DNA of 64,000 nucleotides from Pelagibacterium limicola. GTDB lineage: Bacteria; Pseudomonadota; Alphaproteobacteria; Rhizobiales; Devosiaceae. The stretch lies in assembly GCF_015694405.1 (NCBI RefSeq), contig NZ_JADQDB010000001.1, positions 496,001 through 560,000 of the forward strand, read 5' to 3'. A program made the position numbers and the translations under genes. Positions 35,267 through 45,736 of the stretch are shown here, one piece after another; position 1 is the stretch's first letter, and every line of letters starts with the position of its first letter. The notes beneath the pieces are model-generated. The model saw only the letters and a program-made list of their open reading frames with translations, searched no databases and had not been told where the DNA came from.

Positions 35267-36796
35267 ATGTCTGCGGACACGGATACCGTTCCAATTCTGA
35301 AGATCACCAATCTCGTCAAGTCGTTCGGACCTATCCGCGCGTTGCGCGGCGTCGACTTCGAGTTGCGGCGCGGTGAGATCCATGCGCTTGCCGGTGAGAA
35401 CGGCGCGGGCAAATCGACTCTCATGAATGTCATCGACGGCATTCTGGCACCCGACAGCGGGGAGATATTCCTCGATGGCGAACCTGTAACGATCAAATCT
35501 TCGGCCATGGCGCAACGGCTCGGCATCGGCTTCGTGCACCAGGAAATCGCCTTGTGCCCCGACGTTACGGTTGCCGAAAACATCTTCATGTCCGTGACAA
35601 ACACCAGCCGAACACCGCTGATGGACTACCGGGGGATCGAGCGGAAATCCTCCGAAATTCTGAGCCAGCTTGGCGAAATCGATCCTGCCGCGCTGGTCCG
35701 CTCCCTGTCGATTTCTCAGCAGCAACTGGTCGAGATCGCCAAGGCGCTGACGCTTGATTGTCGCCTGCTGATCCTCGACGAGCCCACTGCAGCGCTCACC
35801 GAGCGTGAGGCGCAAATCCTGTTCGGAATCATGCGCCACCTCGCGGCCAGGGGCATTTCCATCATCTACATTTCCCACCGCATGGTGGAGATATTCGAGA
35901 ACTGCGACCGCGTGACCGTATTCCGCGACGGCCAATATATCACGACGATGAACGTCGCTGACACCACCCCGGGTGCCGTGGTCAGTGCCATGGTCGGCCG
36001 TGTCATCGACAATTTGTATCCTCCCAAGCAGGCTGAACACCAAAAGTCGGACGAGGTTATTCTCGACGTCCGCAATCTTTGCGAAGTGCGGCGCTTCCGC
36101 GACGTCTCCTTCCAGCTACGCAAAGGCGAAATCCTGGGGCTCGCGGGCCTGATCGGCGCAGGCCGCAGCGAGATCGTTAAGGGCATATGCAGGCTCGAAG
36201 GCCAGGTGTCGGGGGATGTCTTTCTGCATGGGCGCAAGCTCGACCTCAAAAACTACGGCCAGAGCATTGCCGAAGGTCTTGTCTATCTTTCCGAAGACCG
36301 CAAGGGTGACGGCCTTTTTCTCGACATGGCGATAGCCGCCAACGTTTCCGCGCTCGATGTGGCCCAGGTGGCGGCGGGTGGCATCATCAGCGAAAGGCGT
36401 GAGACCGAACAGGCCGAGCGGCTGGGGCGTAGCCTCAACCTCAAATGCGGACATGTCGGCCAGCCGGTTTCCGCGCTTTCCGGTGGCAACCAACAGAAAG
36501 TCGCCATCGCCAAGATGCTCTCCGTCAGCCCCAAGGTGGTCTTTCTCGATGAGCCCACGCGCGGTGTCGATGTCGGCGCCAAGGCCGAAATTCACCGCAT
36601 TGTGCGCGACCTCGCCAACCGTGGGGTCGGCGTCATCGTCATTTCGTCTGAGCTTCCCGAACTGATCGGCGTTTGCGACCGCGTACTGGTGGTGCGCGAA
36701 GGCCAGATCACGGGTGAGGTCACCGGTATCGGCATGACCGAAGACAGGATCATGTATCTCGCCTCGATCGGCGAGGAGCAAAGGCAGGCATCGTAA
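35267..36796 (+). CDS. Sugar ABC transporter ATP-binding protein, RbsA type (two ATPase domains)
   Basis: 509 aa with two fused ATPase domains. Domain 1 (about 1-240): Walker A GENGAGKST, signature-like LSISQQQL, Walker B LLILDEPTAALT. Domain 2 (about 260-500): degenerate Walker A GLIGAGRSE, signature LSGGNQQK, Walker B VVFLDEPTRGVD. This asymmetry is normal for RbsA-like proteins. The stop overlaps the permease start (TAATG). Confidence 0.92.
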   Translation: MSADTDTVPILKITNLVKSFGPIRALRGVDFELRRGEIHALAGENGAGKSTLMNVIDGILAPDSGEIFLDGEPVTIKSSAMAQRLGIGFVHQEIALCPDVTVAENIFMSVTNTSRTPLMDYRGIERKSSEILSQLGEIDPAALVRSLSISQQQLVEIAKALTLDCRLLILDEPTAALTEREAQILFGIMRHLAARGISIIYISHRMVEIFENCDRVTVFRDGQYITTMNVADTTPGAVVSAMVGRVIDNLYPPKQAEHQKSDEVILDVRNLCEVRRFRDVSFQLRKGEILGLAGLIGAGRSEIVKGICRLEGQVSGDVFLHGRKLDLKNYGQSIAEGLVYLSEDRKGDGLFLDMAIAANVSALDVAQVAAGGIISERRETEQAERLGRSLNLKCGHVGQPVSALSGGNQQKVAIAKMLSVSPKVVFLDEPTRGVDVGAKAEIHRIVRDLANRGVGVIVISSELPELIGVCDRVLVVREGQITGEVTGIGMTEDRIMYLASIGEEQRQAS

Positions 36797-37803
36797 TGAC
36801 CGAAAAACCCATGACGAGGATCAAAGAAGGATCCACCGACTATACGCCTGCCGGCAGCGCCTTCATGCGCCTGCTCAAGATGCGGGAAACGGGATTGATC
36901 CTCATCATTCTCGCGCTCTTTATCGCCATGACCTTTGCCTCCCCCTATTTCCTGACCTGGAATAACATGCGGGCGATGTCGATGGCCTTCGCCGTGGAAG
37001 GCATTGTCGTTGTCGGCATGACCATCCTCCTGATCTCGGGCGGGATCGATCTCTCGGTCGGTTCGGTGACGGCACTGGCAATGGTGATTGCGGGCCTTCT
37101 GTTCCTCAACGGCGTCGACCCCTGGGTTGCATCAGCCATCGCTATCGCCTCATGCGCTGGCCTGGGCGCGGCAATGGGCTTTTTCGTCACCAAGGTTGGC
37201 CTACACCACTTCATCGTTTCCCTCGCGCTCATGGTGATCGCACGAGGGCTTTGCCTTCTTGGCACGGGCGGACGGCCCATCGGGCTCTTTACCCTGCCGG
37301 ACTCATTCAAATTCATAGGTCAGGGCTCAATCGGTCCTATCCCTGTGGTCATAGTCATATTTGTGGTCGTGGTGGTCGCTTCAGATTTCCTTTTGCGACA
37401 CACGACCCTTTTTCGCAAAGTCTTCTACACCGGCAGCAATGAGAAAGCCGCGACCTATTCGGGAATCAACACCAAGAAAGTCATATTCCTGACGACGACG
37501 CTTTGTTCGACACTTTGCGGGCTGGCCGGCATCATCTACATGGCCCGCTTCGGCTCTGCACAGCCCACATTCGGGATCGGCATGGAACTCAATGTTATCG
37601 CGGCGGCCGTGATCGGAGGGGCGAGCCTTGCAGGCGGTACGGGAACAATCTTCGGCGCGATTCTGGGCACTATCCTGCTTTCGGTGGTCTCGAGTTCCCT
37701 CGCCCTTCTCGATGTCTCGGTCTATTGGCAGGATATCATCCGCGGCTCGATTCTTCTGGCTGCCGTAACGATCGATCATTACCTCAACAAGAGACGCGGC
37801 TGA
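36796..37803 (+). CDS. Sugar/polyol ABC transporter permease, RbsC type
   Basis: 335-aa membrane protein with about nine to ten hydrophobic segments. Family signatures [18 protein letters not shown] (about residues 76-93) and [19 protein letters not shown] near 270. The start is coupled to the ATPase stop. It completes the importer. Confidence 0.92.
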   Translation: MTEKPMTRIKEGSTDYTPAGSAFMRLLKMRETGLILIILALFIAMTFASPYFLTWNNMRAMSMAFAVEGIVVVGMTILLISGGIDLSVGSVTALAMVIAGLLFLNGVDPWVASAIAIASCAGLGAAMGFFVTKVGLHHFIVSLALMVIARGLCLLGTGGRPIGLFTLPDSFKFIGQGSIGPIPVVIVIFVVVVVASDFLLRHTTLFRKVFYTGSNEKAATYSGINTKKVIFLTTTLCSTLCGLAGIIYMARFGSAQPTFGIGMELNVIAAAVIGGASLAGGTGTIFGAILGTILLSVVSSSLALLDVSVYWQDIIRGSILLAAVTIDHYLNKRRG

Positions 37804-37836
37804 CCGCCCGACCCGGTTCAACCAGGAATTCATCTC

Positions 37837-38817
37837 ATGGCCGAGAAAAAAGAAGACTTTGAATCCCTCCGCCAGATTTACACGGTGCTCGTGCTCCATT
37901 TCGTGGATGGGTTGAAACAGTCCGAGATTGCCACAGCGCTCAATCTCTCAACCTCCAAGGTCAACCGACTCATTGCCCAGGGGCGGAAGCTGGGGATGGT
38001 CAGGATCGACATCCAAAGCCCGTTCCAGCGGCTTGTCGATCTCGAACGACTGCTTATGGAAACCGCCAGTCTCGGCGCAACCGTTGTAACCCCCACGGTC
38101 TCCGGCAGCCCGGACACCACGCTCCAGCAGGTCGGCCGCGCGGCGGCCAACCAGTTGCTCGAAACGATCAGGGATGGTGATGTCATCGCCATCACCGGGG
38201 GTAAGGCGATAAGCGCCGTTGTCGAGCAGTTGCAGCCCGAGCGCACCTTCGACGTGACGGTCGTACCGCTGACCGGCGGCGTTCAGGGCAAGTTTTTCAC
38301 CGACGTCAATCACCTCGCTACCCAACTCGCTGAACGGCTTGGCGGCAGGACGATGCTGGTCCATGCACCGCTCTTTGCCGAAAGCCGCGAACAGCGTGAC
38401 ATGGTCATGGACATGGCCTCGATCCGTGAAGCCTTCGACCTCGCCCGCAAAGCTGCCGTTGCCCTTGTGGGCATAGGTTCGATCAACACGCCAGGCTCGA
38501 GCTATTACGATCTTCACCCCATGCCCAACCCCGACCGAGATCTGCTTGCCAGAAGCGGCGCCGTCGGTGAGTTCATGGCCCATCTCATCAAGGACGACGG
38601 CCAAATCGCCGACTATCCTCTCAACTCGCAACTGGTCGCGCTCAACCCCTCGGAACTCTCCCAGTGCAGAAGGACCATCGGGGTCGCCGCCGGCACGGAA
38701 AAGGTCCCGCCCATCCGCGCCGTCCTCAACGGTCAGTTCCTCCATTCCCTGGTGCTGGACGAAGAGACGGCGTCCGCAATCCTCAAGTCCTTCGGAAAGC
38801 TGCAGAATGTCGCATGA
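37837..38817 (+). CDS. SorC/DeoR-type sugar-binding transcriptional regulator, EryD-like
   Basis: 326 aa. Short N-terminal HTH (about residues 10-60: LHFVDGLKQSEIATALN, then STSKVNRLIAQGRKLGMV) followed by a sugar-phosphate-binding SorC domain. It sits in the middle of the operon, as EryD does in erythritol clusters. It probably responds to a phosphorylated intermediate made by the kinase at 42421. Its 3' end overlaps the aldo/keto reductase start by 11 bases. Confidence 0.88.
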   Translation: MAEKKEDFESLRQIYTVLVLHFVDGLKQSEIATALNLSTSKVNRLIAQGRKLGMVRIDIQSPFQRLVDLERLLMETASLGATVVTPTVSGSPDTTLQQVGRAAANQLLETIRDGDVIAITGGKAISAVVEQLQPERTFDVTVVPLTGGVQGKFFTDVNHLATQLAERLGGRTMLVHAPLFAESREQRDMVMDMASIREAFDLARKAAVALVGIGSINTPGSSYYDLHPMPNPDRDLLARSGAVGEFMAHLIKDDGQIADYPLNSQLVALNPSELSQCRRTIGVAAGTEKVPPIRAVLNGQFLHSLVLDEETASAILKSFGKLQNVA

Positions 38818-39802
38818 TGTCCTTACACGCCAGATCGGGTCTTCGGGCATAACGGCCTCGGCGGTCGGTCTCGGCACCTGGGCGATCGGGGGCTGGATGT
38901 GGGGCGGCACGGACGAGGCCAATTCAATCGCGGCAATCCACGCCTCCATCGATGAAGGCATAAGCCTCATCGACACCGCTCCGGCCTACGGGTTCGGCGT
39001 GGCTGAGGAAATCGTTGGCAAGGCCCTCAAGGGTCGCCGCGATCAGGTGGTACTCGCAACCAAATGCGGCCTGGTTTGGCATACCCGGAAGGGTAATCAT
39101 TTCTTTGATCATGACGGGATGCCCGTCCATCGGTATCTGGGCGGCGACGCAATTGTCTATGAGGTTGAGCAAAGCCTCAGGCGCCTCGGCACCGACTATA
39201 TCGACCATTACATTACGCATTGGCAGGATCCCACCACCCCCATCGCCGAAACGATGGAAGCGCTCCTCAAGCTTAAGGATCAGGGCAAGATCCGATCGAT
39301 CGGGGCATCCAATGTCTCATCGACTGAACTCGACGCCTACATTACCGGCGGCGGACTCGATGCCATCCAGGAAGAGTTCAGCATGGTAAAGCCGGATATC
39401 GGCGCAACTCTCGTGCCGGTCTGCCAACGTGCCGGCGTTTCGATCCTCAGCTATTCCTCGCTCGCGCTCGGGTTGCTGTCGGGCCGGATCGGACCTGACC
39501 GTGTGTTCGAAGGCGACGACCAGCGCAAGGATAGTCCGCGTTTCTCCATCGCCAACCGCCAGAAAGTCGCGCGCCTCATGGACGCCATCAGGCCGGTTGC
39601 CGCCGATCGAAATGCCAGTGAAGCGCAAATAGTTGTCGCCTGGACCATCCAGCAACCGGGAATAACCTTCGCACTTTGCGGCGCTCGTAATCCGCAACAA
39701 GCCAGAGAAAATGCCAGGGCGGGGCGTATCCGCCTGACTCCCGAGGAAATCGAACAAATAAGCGAGGCCGCAGCACAGCACCTGATCGATCTGGACGCCT
39801 GA
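38807..39802 (+). CDS. Aldo/keto reductase
   Basis: 331 aa from ATG 38807; a longer frame reaches into the regulator gene and is rejected. The AKR tetrad is seen: Asp and Tyr in SLIDTAPAYGFG, Lys in VLATKCGL, His in HYITHWQD. TIM-barrel NADPH enzyme that would interconvert an aldehyde or ketone with an alcohol. In this operon it may handle the aldehyde released by the aldolase or open the pathway by oxidising the sugar. Confidence 0.88.
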   Translation: MSHDVLTRQIGSSGITASAVGLGTWAIGGWMWGGTDEANSIAAIHASIDEGISLIDTAPAYGFGVAEEIVGKALKGRRDQVVLATKCGLVWHTRKGNHFFDHDGMPVHRYLGGDAIVYEVEQSLRRLGTDYIDHYITHWQDPTTPIAETMEALLKLKDQGKIRSIGASNVSSTELDAYITGGGLDAIQEEFSMVKPDIGATLVPVCQRAGVSILSYSSLALGLLSGRIGPDRVFEGDDQRKDSPRFSIANRQKVARLMDAIRPVAADRNASEAQIVVAWTIQQPGITFALCGARNPQQARENARAGRIRLTPEEIEQISEAAAQHLIDLDA

Positions 39803-39861
39803 TCTATCCACACCGAACACTCCTTTCAGCCCCGCCATCCCGGCGGACGAGCACTTGAGTC

Positions 39862-41565
39862 ATGCCTGGTCAACGCGACGAAAATTTCGAGATGATCCGC
39901 CGGAACGGCGCCTTCGACGTAATCGTCATCGGCGGCGGCATCAACGGCATCGGCGTTTATCGCGAACTCGCCTTGCAGGGGCTGCGCGTCCTCCTTGTTG
40001 AGCGAAACGACTTCTGCTCCGCCTGCAGTGCAGCGCCCTCCCGCATGATCCACGGGGGGTTGCGCTATCTCGAAAATGGCGAGTTCGACCTCGTCAAGGA
40101 ATCCCTTCGCGAACGCGACGCCCTTCTCACCAATGCGCCCCACATGGTTCGCCCGCTACCCACGACCATCCCAATCAACGGGCTCTTCTCGGGTCTCCTC
40201 AATGGCGCAGCGAGTTTCGTGGGGGTCTCCACCAAGCCCTCGAGCCGCGGCGCCCTCCCCGTCAAAATCGGCCTTGCGCTCTATGACTGGACAACACGCG
40301 TCCGGCGGCTATTGCCCAAACACGCCTTTCGGGGCCGGGAAGAAACATTGCGGCTTTGGCCGGACCTCAGCCCGTCGCTGCGCTTTTCAGCCACATATTA
40401 TGATGCCTGGATCAGTCATCCCGAGCGTCTGGCCATCGAACTGATCATGGACACGAAGGCAGCGGCCCCCGATTGCGTCGCTCTCAATTACACCGAGTTG
40501 ACGGCTCAACGGGGCAGGTTTTCGGTGCACGACCACCTTGAAGGCGAGCGGATCGAGTTGACCGCCCGGGCGATCGTCAATGCCACCGGCGCATGGCTCG
40601 ATGACACGCTGGCAAGTCTGCGGGGCGGGTCCTCCGGGGGCGAGAATTTCGTGTCCGGCACGAAGGGCTCTCACCTGATCCTCGATTGCCCGGACCTTTA
40701 TGCCGCACTCGGCGGGCATATGATCTTCTTCGAGAATACGGATGGCCGCGTCTGCATTGTTTTCCCGTATCTCGGAAAAGTGCTTGCCGGCTCGACCGAC
40801 ATACGGGTCAAATCGGCAGGCCGGGTGCGATGCGAGCCAGAGGAGCGGGACTACATTCTGAAGGCCCTGCGGGTTGCGTTTCCGCGCATCGTTGTCTCGG
40901 AGCGCAATGTCGTCTTCAGCTATAGCGGCATAAGACCCCTGCCCCGCAGCGACCACAAATTTACCGGTCGGATTTCGCGCGGCCATTATGTCCACCGTGT
41001 CGAAGACCCCATTCCGCAATTCTGCATGGTTGGCGGGAAATGGACCACCTTCCGCGCCTTTGCCGAGCAGACGGCGGATGCGGTGCTCGCGGAGTTGGGC
41101 CATGCCCGAGTTGCCGGTACGCTCGAACTTGCCATAGGCGGCGGAGCGGATTTTCCTCAAGATCCGATACAACTTGAAGCTCAACTGGCTGCTGCGTATC
41201 GGATTACAGCGGATCGCGCCGCCCATCTCATCGATCTATATGGCACTGGAGCGCACAAGGTCTTGCAGTTCTGCACTGCCCGGGCCGATGATACGCCGGT
41301 CATGCCGGGCAGCCAAACGACCATGGCCGAGATCGCCTATCTGGCGTTGAACGAACATGCCTGCCGCCTTGGAGATATTTTCCTGCGGCGTACCGCCATT
41401 GCGATAACGGGCGAAATCACGCAGGGCCACATCGAGAAGGTTGCGGAGCTACTGGCTGCCGCCCTCGGCTGGACCGACGCCCGTAAACGTCAGGAAATCG
41501 CGTATTTCATCGATGAACTCACATCCTATTATGGCGTCTCTCTCTCGAGCGGCGCTGAAACGTAA
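39862..41565 (+). CDS. FAD-dependent glycerol-3-phosphate dehydrogenase family protein, EryB-like
   Basis: 567 aa, membrane-associated flavoenzyme fold. The FAD-binding motif VIVIGGGINGIGVYREL is at about residues 21-37, and SAAPSRMIHGGLRYLENGEF is close to the GlpD/EryB signature. The C-terminal GlpA-like helical domain is at about 440-560. In erythritol clusters EryB oxidises erythritol phosphate to a keto phosphate. Here it lies with a kinase and an aldolase, so a polyol phosphate is the expected substrate. Confidence 0.88.
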   Translation: MPGQRDENFEMIRRNGAFDVIVIGGGINGIGVYRELALQGLRVLLVERNDFCSACSAAPSRMIHGGLRYLENGEFDLVKESLRERDALLTNAPHMVRPLPTTIPINGLFSGLLNGAASFVGVSTKPSSRGALPVKIGLALYDWTTRVRRLLPKHAFRGREETLRLWPDLSPSLRFSATYYDAWISHPERLAIELIMDTKAAAPDCVALNYTELTAQRGRFSVHDHLEGERIELTARAIVNATGAWLDDTLASLRGGSSGGENFVSGTKGSHLILDCPDLYAALGGHMIFFENTDGRVCIVFPYLGKVLAGSTDIRVKSAGRVRCEPEERDYILKALRVAFPRIVVSERNVVFSYSGIRPLPRSDHKFTGRISRGHYVHRVEDPIPQFCMVGGKWTTFRAFAEQTADAVLAELGHARVAGTLELAIGGGADFPQDPIQLEAQLAAAYRITADRAAHLIDLYGTGAHKVLQFCTARADDTPVMPGSQTTMAEIAYLALNEHACRLGDIFLRRTAIAITGEITQGHIEKVAELLAAALGWTDARKRQEIAYFIDELTSYYGVSLSSGAET

Positions 41566-41585
41566 CGGAACGCAAGGACCTAAGA

Positions 41586-42428
41586 ATGCGCTTGAGCACT
41601 AAAGCACGAATGAACCGCCTCTTTACCAACGGTGGCTGTCTCGATGTGGCCATCGATCACGGCGTGTGCAACGAGCCCAGCTTCATGGTCGGCCTCGAGG
41701 ACATGGGTGCCGTCGTCGATACCCTGATCGGTGCGAGACCCGATGCCATTCAGATGGCCTACGGTCAGGCCGATCTGCTGCAGTCCCGCCCTGAAAAGGA
41801 CAAGCCGGCACTCGTCATGCGCATTGACATGGGCAATCCCTACAATGCCCAGCGCCACCGGGTCATGTGGTCCATGCTTCAGAACCGTGACGAGCCGATC
41901 GTCGGCGCGCTCGAGATGGATGCCGCCTGCGTCGTCGTCAACTTGTTCATGCTGCCCGACGAACCCGAGCTTTTCCGCCATTGCGTCGACAACATCAGCC
42001 GCGTGCGCGCCGATTGCCACAAATACGGCATGCCGCTGATGATCGAGCCGCTGGTCATGCTGCCCAATGAGGTACGTGGCGGGTATCAGGTCGATGGCAA
42101 CGCCGAAAAGATCGTAACGCTCGTTCGGCTGGCTTCGGAAATGGGTGCCGACATCATCAAGGCGGACCCCACCGACAATCCGGAAGATTTCCACCGCGTG
42201 GTCGAAGCGGCGCGCGTGCCTGTGCTCGTGCGCGGGGGCGGCAAGGAGGATTTGAAAAACGTCCTTTCCAAGTCGGCGGCACTTATGAAACAGGGCGCCA
42301 AGGGTATGGTCTATGGTCGCAACATTTATCAGCACGCCAACCCCAAGGCCGTGGTCAATGCCCTGATGGCGATGATCCACAATGGAGCAGGCGGCGACGA
42401 AGCCTGGGATATTTACAATCGTGGCTAA
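41586..42428 (+). CDS. Class I aldolase, DeoC/LsrF/FbaB family
   Basis: 280-aa TIM barrel. The Schiff-base lysine candidate is in ADIIKADPTDN (about residue 195), with DVAIDHG at the N-terminal strand and VLVRGGGK, GAKGMVYGRNI at the phosphate-binding end, all as in LsrF/FbaB-like class I aldolases. It would cleave a ketose phosphate into DHAP plus an aldehyde. It is absent from the classical erythritol route. The kinase start lies inside its last codons. Confidence 0.85.
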   Translation: MRLSTKARMNRLFTNGGCLDVAIDHGVCNEPSFMVGLEDMGAVVDTLIGARPDAIQMAYGQADLLQSRPEKDKPALVMRIDMGNPYNAQRHRVMWSMLQNRDEPIVGALEMDAACVVVNLFMLPDEPELFRHCVDNISRVRADCHKYGMPLMIEPLVMLPNEVRGGYQVDGNAEKIVTLVRLASEMGADIIKADPTDNPEDFHRVVEAARVPVLVRGGGKEDLKNVLSKSAALMKQGAKGMVYGRNIYQHANPKAVVNALMAMIHNGAGGDEAWDIYNRG

Positions 42429-43932
42429 AGGTCCATACCTGCTGGGCCTCGACGCCGGCAACACGGTCATCAAGGCCGTGCTGTTCGATCTCGAAGGCCG
42501 CCAGATCGCCGCCCACGGAATCGACGGCGCGACCACGAAGCCGGCACCGGGCATGGTGGAACGATCCGTGCCGGAGCTGTGGGAAAATGCCAAGGTCGCA
42601 ATTGCCGGCTGCATCGCTTCCGCCGGTATCGATGCCAGGGAAATTGCCGCCGTCGGCACGGCAGGGCACGGCAATGGCCTCTACCTTCTCGACCGAAACA
42701 ATGAGGCGCTAATTGGCATCCAGTCACTCGATACCCGCGGGGCCGCGCTGGCCGAAGCACTCGACCAGGCGTCCGGCAGCCAAATGCACGCGATCAACGC
42801 GCAGCGCCCGTGGCCTTCGCAAACCCCGGTTCTGCTGGCTTGGCTCAAGCATCACCGCCCCGACATATATGCGCGTGCCGGGACGCTTCTCTTTGCCAAG
42901 GACGTCGTGGCATTCCATCTGACGGGCGAGCGCGTCAGCGAGATTTCCGATATGTCGGGTGGCGGCCTGTTGCGGTTGCCCGAGTCCCGTTACGACAGCG
43001 AACTTCTCGCGCTTTACGGGCTGGAGGATGCCGACCCCCTCCTCCCAGCGTTGTTCGAGCCAACGAGCGTCGTCGGCAAGGTAACGCCCCAAGCCGCTTC
43101 GGCCACTGGACTGGTCGAGGGCACACCGGTCGCCGGAGGATATTTCGACGTCGTCGCCTCTGCGCTTGGCTCCGGCGCCGTCGGACCCGGCGCGGCTTCC
43201 ATCGTGGTTGGAAGCTGGTCGATCAACCAGGTCTTTTCCCAAACCCCAGTCGCCGATGAGCGGGTATTCATGGTGTCAGCCTATGGCAAGGACCGCTTCG
43301 TCAATATGGAGAACAGCGCCACTTCGGCAGCCAATCTTGAATGGTATGTCCGCACGCTCCTCGAGCGCGATGGCCACCACGACGACCCCTTTGGGTTTGT
43401 AAACGATCGCGTTGGCAGCATAGCCCCGGCTTCGAGCGATCCCTATTTCCATCCGTTCCTTTATGGCGGCAGATCGGGTGCGCATCAGCGCGGCGGCTTT
43501 TTCGGTCTGGCCGGCTGGCATAACGAAAGCCATATGCTGCGCGCGGTTTTCGAAGGCGTGATGTTCGAGCACCGGCGTCATGTTGCCGTTCTCGCCCAAG
43601 CGGGAGTGACCTTCCAGCATGCGGCGCTGTCGGGCGGTGGTGCACGCTCCCCCCACTGGCCGCAAATGTTTGCGGATGGACTCGGTGTCCCCGTCACCGT
43701 GGCGGAAGCACATGAAACCGGTGCCCTCGGTGCCGCGATGGCGGCGGGCGTCGCTGCGAACTTGTTCCCCGATGAAGCCGCAGCCGTCGCGGCTATGTCC
43801 CGACCTGCCCGTACGTTCGAACCCGATCCGGCGATAGCGACCCACTACGATCGTCGCTATGATTTCTGGATGCGGTTGACCTCGGCGCTGGATCCCTTCT
43901 GGCGCGAGTTCGCGGCGGAGAACGATATATGA
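42421..43932 (+). CDS. FGGY-family carbohydrate kinase, LyxK/EryA-like
   Basis: 503 aa from GTG 42421, which overlaps the aldolase stop; an ATG at 42382 would add 13 residues. FGGY features: [17 protein letters not shown] at the N-terminus, a DxG-type catalytic region [17 protein letters not shown] (Asp near residue 244), [19 protein letters not shown] and [12 protein letters not shown] in the second domain. The overall pattern is closest to L-xylulose kinase LyxK and erythritol kinase. It phosphorylates the imported polyol or ketose. The stop overlaps the GMC gene start (ATGA). Confidence 0.9.
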   Translation: MAKGPYLLGLDAGNTVIKAVLFDLEGRQIAAHGIDGATTKPAPGMVERSVPELWENAKVAIAGCIASAGIDAREIAAVGTAGHGNGLYLLDRNNEALIGIQSLDTRGAALAEALDQASGSQMHAINAQRPWPSQTPVLLAWLKHHRPDIYARAGTLLFAKDVVAFHLTGERVSEISDMSGGGLLRLPESRYDSELLALYGLEDADPLLPALFEPTSVVGKVTPQAASATGLVEGTPVAGGYFDVVASALGSGAVGPGAASIVVGSWSINQVFSQTPVADERVFMVSAYGKDRFVNMENSATSAANLEWYVRTLLERDGHHDDPFGFVNDRVGSIAPASSDPYFHPFLYGGRSGAHQRGGFFGLAGWHNESHMLRAVFEGVMFEHRRHVAVLAQAGVTFQHAALSGGGARSPHWPQMFADGLGVPVTVAEAHETGALGAAMAAGVAANLFPDEAAAVAAMSRPARTFEPDPAIATHYDRRYDFWMRLTSALDPFWREFAAENDI

Positions 43933-45530
43933 CGCTCGAAGGGCGATACGATTATATAATCGTGGGTGCAGGCACCGCCGGCTGCGTCCTTGCCAACCGC
44001 TTGTCCGAGAACCCGCGCACCCGCGTCCTTCTCATCGAAGCAGGCCAGTCGGACAACTATCACTGGGTCCACATCCCGGTCGGCTACCTCTATTGCATCG
44101 GCAATCCCCGCACCGACTGGATGATGAAGACTGCCGAAGAACCCGGCCTCAATGGCCGGTCGCTGGTCTATCCGCGTGGCAAGGTCCTGGGCGGGTGCAG
44201 CTCGGTCAACGGCATGATCTACATGCGCGGCCAAGCCGCCGATTACGACGGCTGGCGCCAGATGGGTAACGTTGGATGGGGCTGGGACGATGTCCTGCCC
44301 TATTTTCTCAGATCCGAGGATCACCACGCCGGACCCTCGCCCCACCACGGCAGCGGCGGCGAATGGCGCGTGGAAAAACAGCGCCTCAAGTGGGACATCC
44401 TGCTGGCGGTGCAGGAAGGCGCCAAGGAGTTCGGCATCATGCCGCGCGCCGACTTCAACGACGGCGACAATGAAGGCTCGGGTTTTTTCGAGGTCAATCA
44501 GCGCAAGGGAATCCGCTGGAATACCGCCAAGGCTTTCCTGAGACCAGCGCTCAAGCGCGGCAACCTGCGCCTCATCACAGGCGCCCTCGTCGAACGAATC
44601 CTGCTTGAGGGCAAGCGTGCTAACGCCGTGCAGTTCACCAGCAACGGCATCAGCCAGACGGCCTTTGCCGAGGGTGAAATTCTCCTTTCTGCCGGCGCCA
44701 TCAACTCCCCCAAGCTCCTTGAATGCTCCGGGGTGGGGCAAGCAGAGGTGCTCGCGCAGCACGGTGTCGAGATCCTGCACGAAAGCTCAGGTGTCGGCGA
44801 GAACCTGCAGGACCACCTGCAAATTCGCACCGTCTATAAGGTAACCGGTGCGAGGACGCTCAACACGATGTTTCACAGCCCCCTGGGCAAGGTGACCATC
44901 GGCCTGCAATACGCCTTGAGCCAGAGCGGGCCGATGTCGATGGCGCCGAGCCAGTTCGGCATGTTCACCAAGTCCGATCCATCGCTCGCAACGCCCGATC
45001 TCGAATACCACGTCCAGCCCCTCTCGACGAACCGCCTTGGAGATCCACTGCATACCTTCCCGGCCATCACAGTCTCGGTTTGCAACCTGCGGCCCGAAAG
45101 CACTGGCAGCGTCCACATCCAGTCGGCTGCGCCCGACCGGCAACCTGAAATACGCCTCAACTACCTGTTAGCGCCTCGGGACAAGGACGTAGCGCTCCGC
45201 TCGGTAAAGCAGGCCCGCCAGATCATGAAGGCCAAGGCGCTTTCCCCCTATGGTCCCGAGGAAATCCTGCCTGGACCCGCCTACAGTTCCGACAGCGAAC
45301 TGCTCGAACAAATCGGCAATATTGCCACCACAATTTTCCACCCCACTGGAACCTGCCGAATGGGAACCGATGACAGGGCGGTCGTCGATCCGGAGCTCCG
45401 GGTGCGTGGGCTGACAGGGCTACGGGTTATCGACGCCTCTGTCATGCCGAAAATTGTCTCGGGCAATACCGCATCGCCGGTCGTCATGATCGCCGAGAAG
45501 GCTGCGGACATGATTCGGAAGGCGAGCTAG
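43929..45530 (+). CDS. GMC-family FAD oxidoreductase, choline-dehydrogenase-like
   Basis: 533 aa. FAD motif [17 protein letters not shown] (about residues 8-24), GMC signature 1 [17 protein letters not shown], signature 2 [15 protein letters not shown], catalytic His in [10 protein letters not shown] and Asn in [10 protein letters not shown]. It oxidises a primary alcohol to an aldehyde, passing electrons to the respiratory chain. As the last gene of the polyol cassette it may act on the polyol itself or the released C2/C1 fragment. Confidence 0.9.
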   Translation: MTLEGRYDYIIVGAGTAGCVLANRLSENPRTRVLLIEAGQSDNYHWVHIPVGYLYCIGNPRTDWMMKTAEEPGLNGRSLVYPRGKVLGGCSSVNGMIYMRGQAADYDGWRQMGNVGWGWDDVLPYFLRSEDHHAGPSPHHGSGGEWRVEKQRLKWDILLAVQEGAKEFGIMPRADFNDGDNEGSGFFEVNQRKGIRWNTAKAFLRPALKRGNLRLITGALVERILLEGKRANAVQFTSNGISQTAFAEGEILLSAGAINSPKLLECSGVGQAEVLAQHGVEILHESSGVGENLQDHLQIRTVYKVTGARTLNTMFHSPLGKVTIGLQYALSQSGPMSMAPSQFGMFTKSDPSLATPDLEYHVQPLSTNRLGDPLHTFPAITVSVCNLRPESTGSVHIQSAAPDRQPEIRLNYLLAPRDKDVALRSVKQARQIMKAKALSPYGPEEILPGPAYSSDSELLEQIGNIATTIFHPTGTCRMGTDDRAVVDPELRVRGLTGLRVIDASVMPKIVSGNTASPVVMIAEKAADMIRKAS

Positions 45531-45736
45531 GAAATTCCCCGGCAGCTTCGCGCAAGCCCGTCAGGTCGCGGTCATCGGTGTTTTGGGCGCGCGGGAATGG
45601 CCAGGCCTTCCAACTTGCCGACAGGGTAGCATAGGGCAGTGTTCCAAACGGGCAACCGAGCTGACCGTTGGGGATAGCGGGCACAAAAACGCGCCAGCAG
45701 CGTTTTAGGCTGTGTACGGTAAATCTGGATACTGAC

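Noticed and set aside
38546-38806. Open frame upstream of the aldo/keto reductase
   Set aside because: It is the out-of-frame reading of the SorC regulator 3' end, Ser/Pro/Arg-rich; ATG 38807 gives the normal AKR length.
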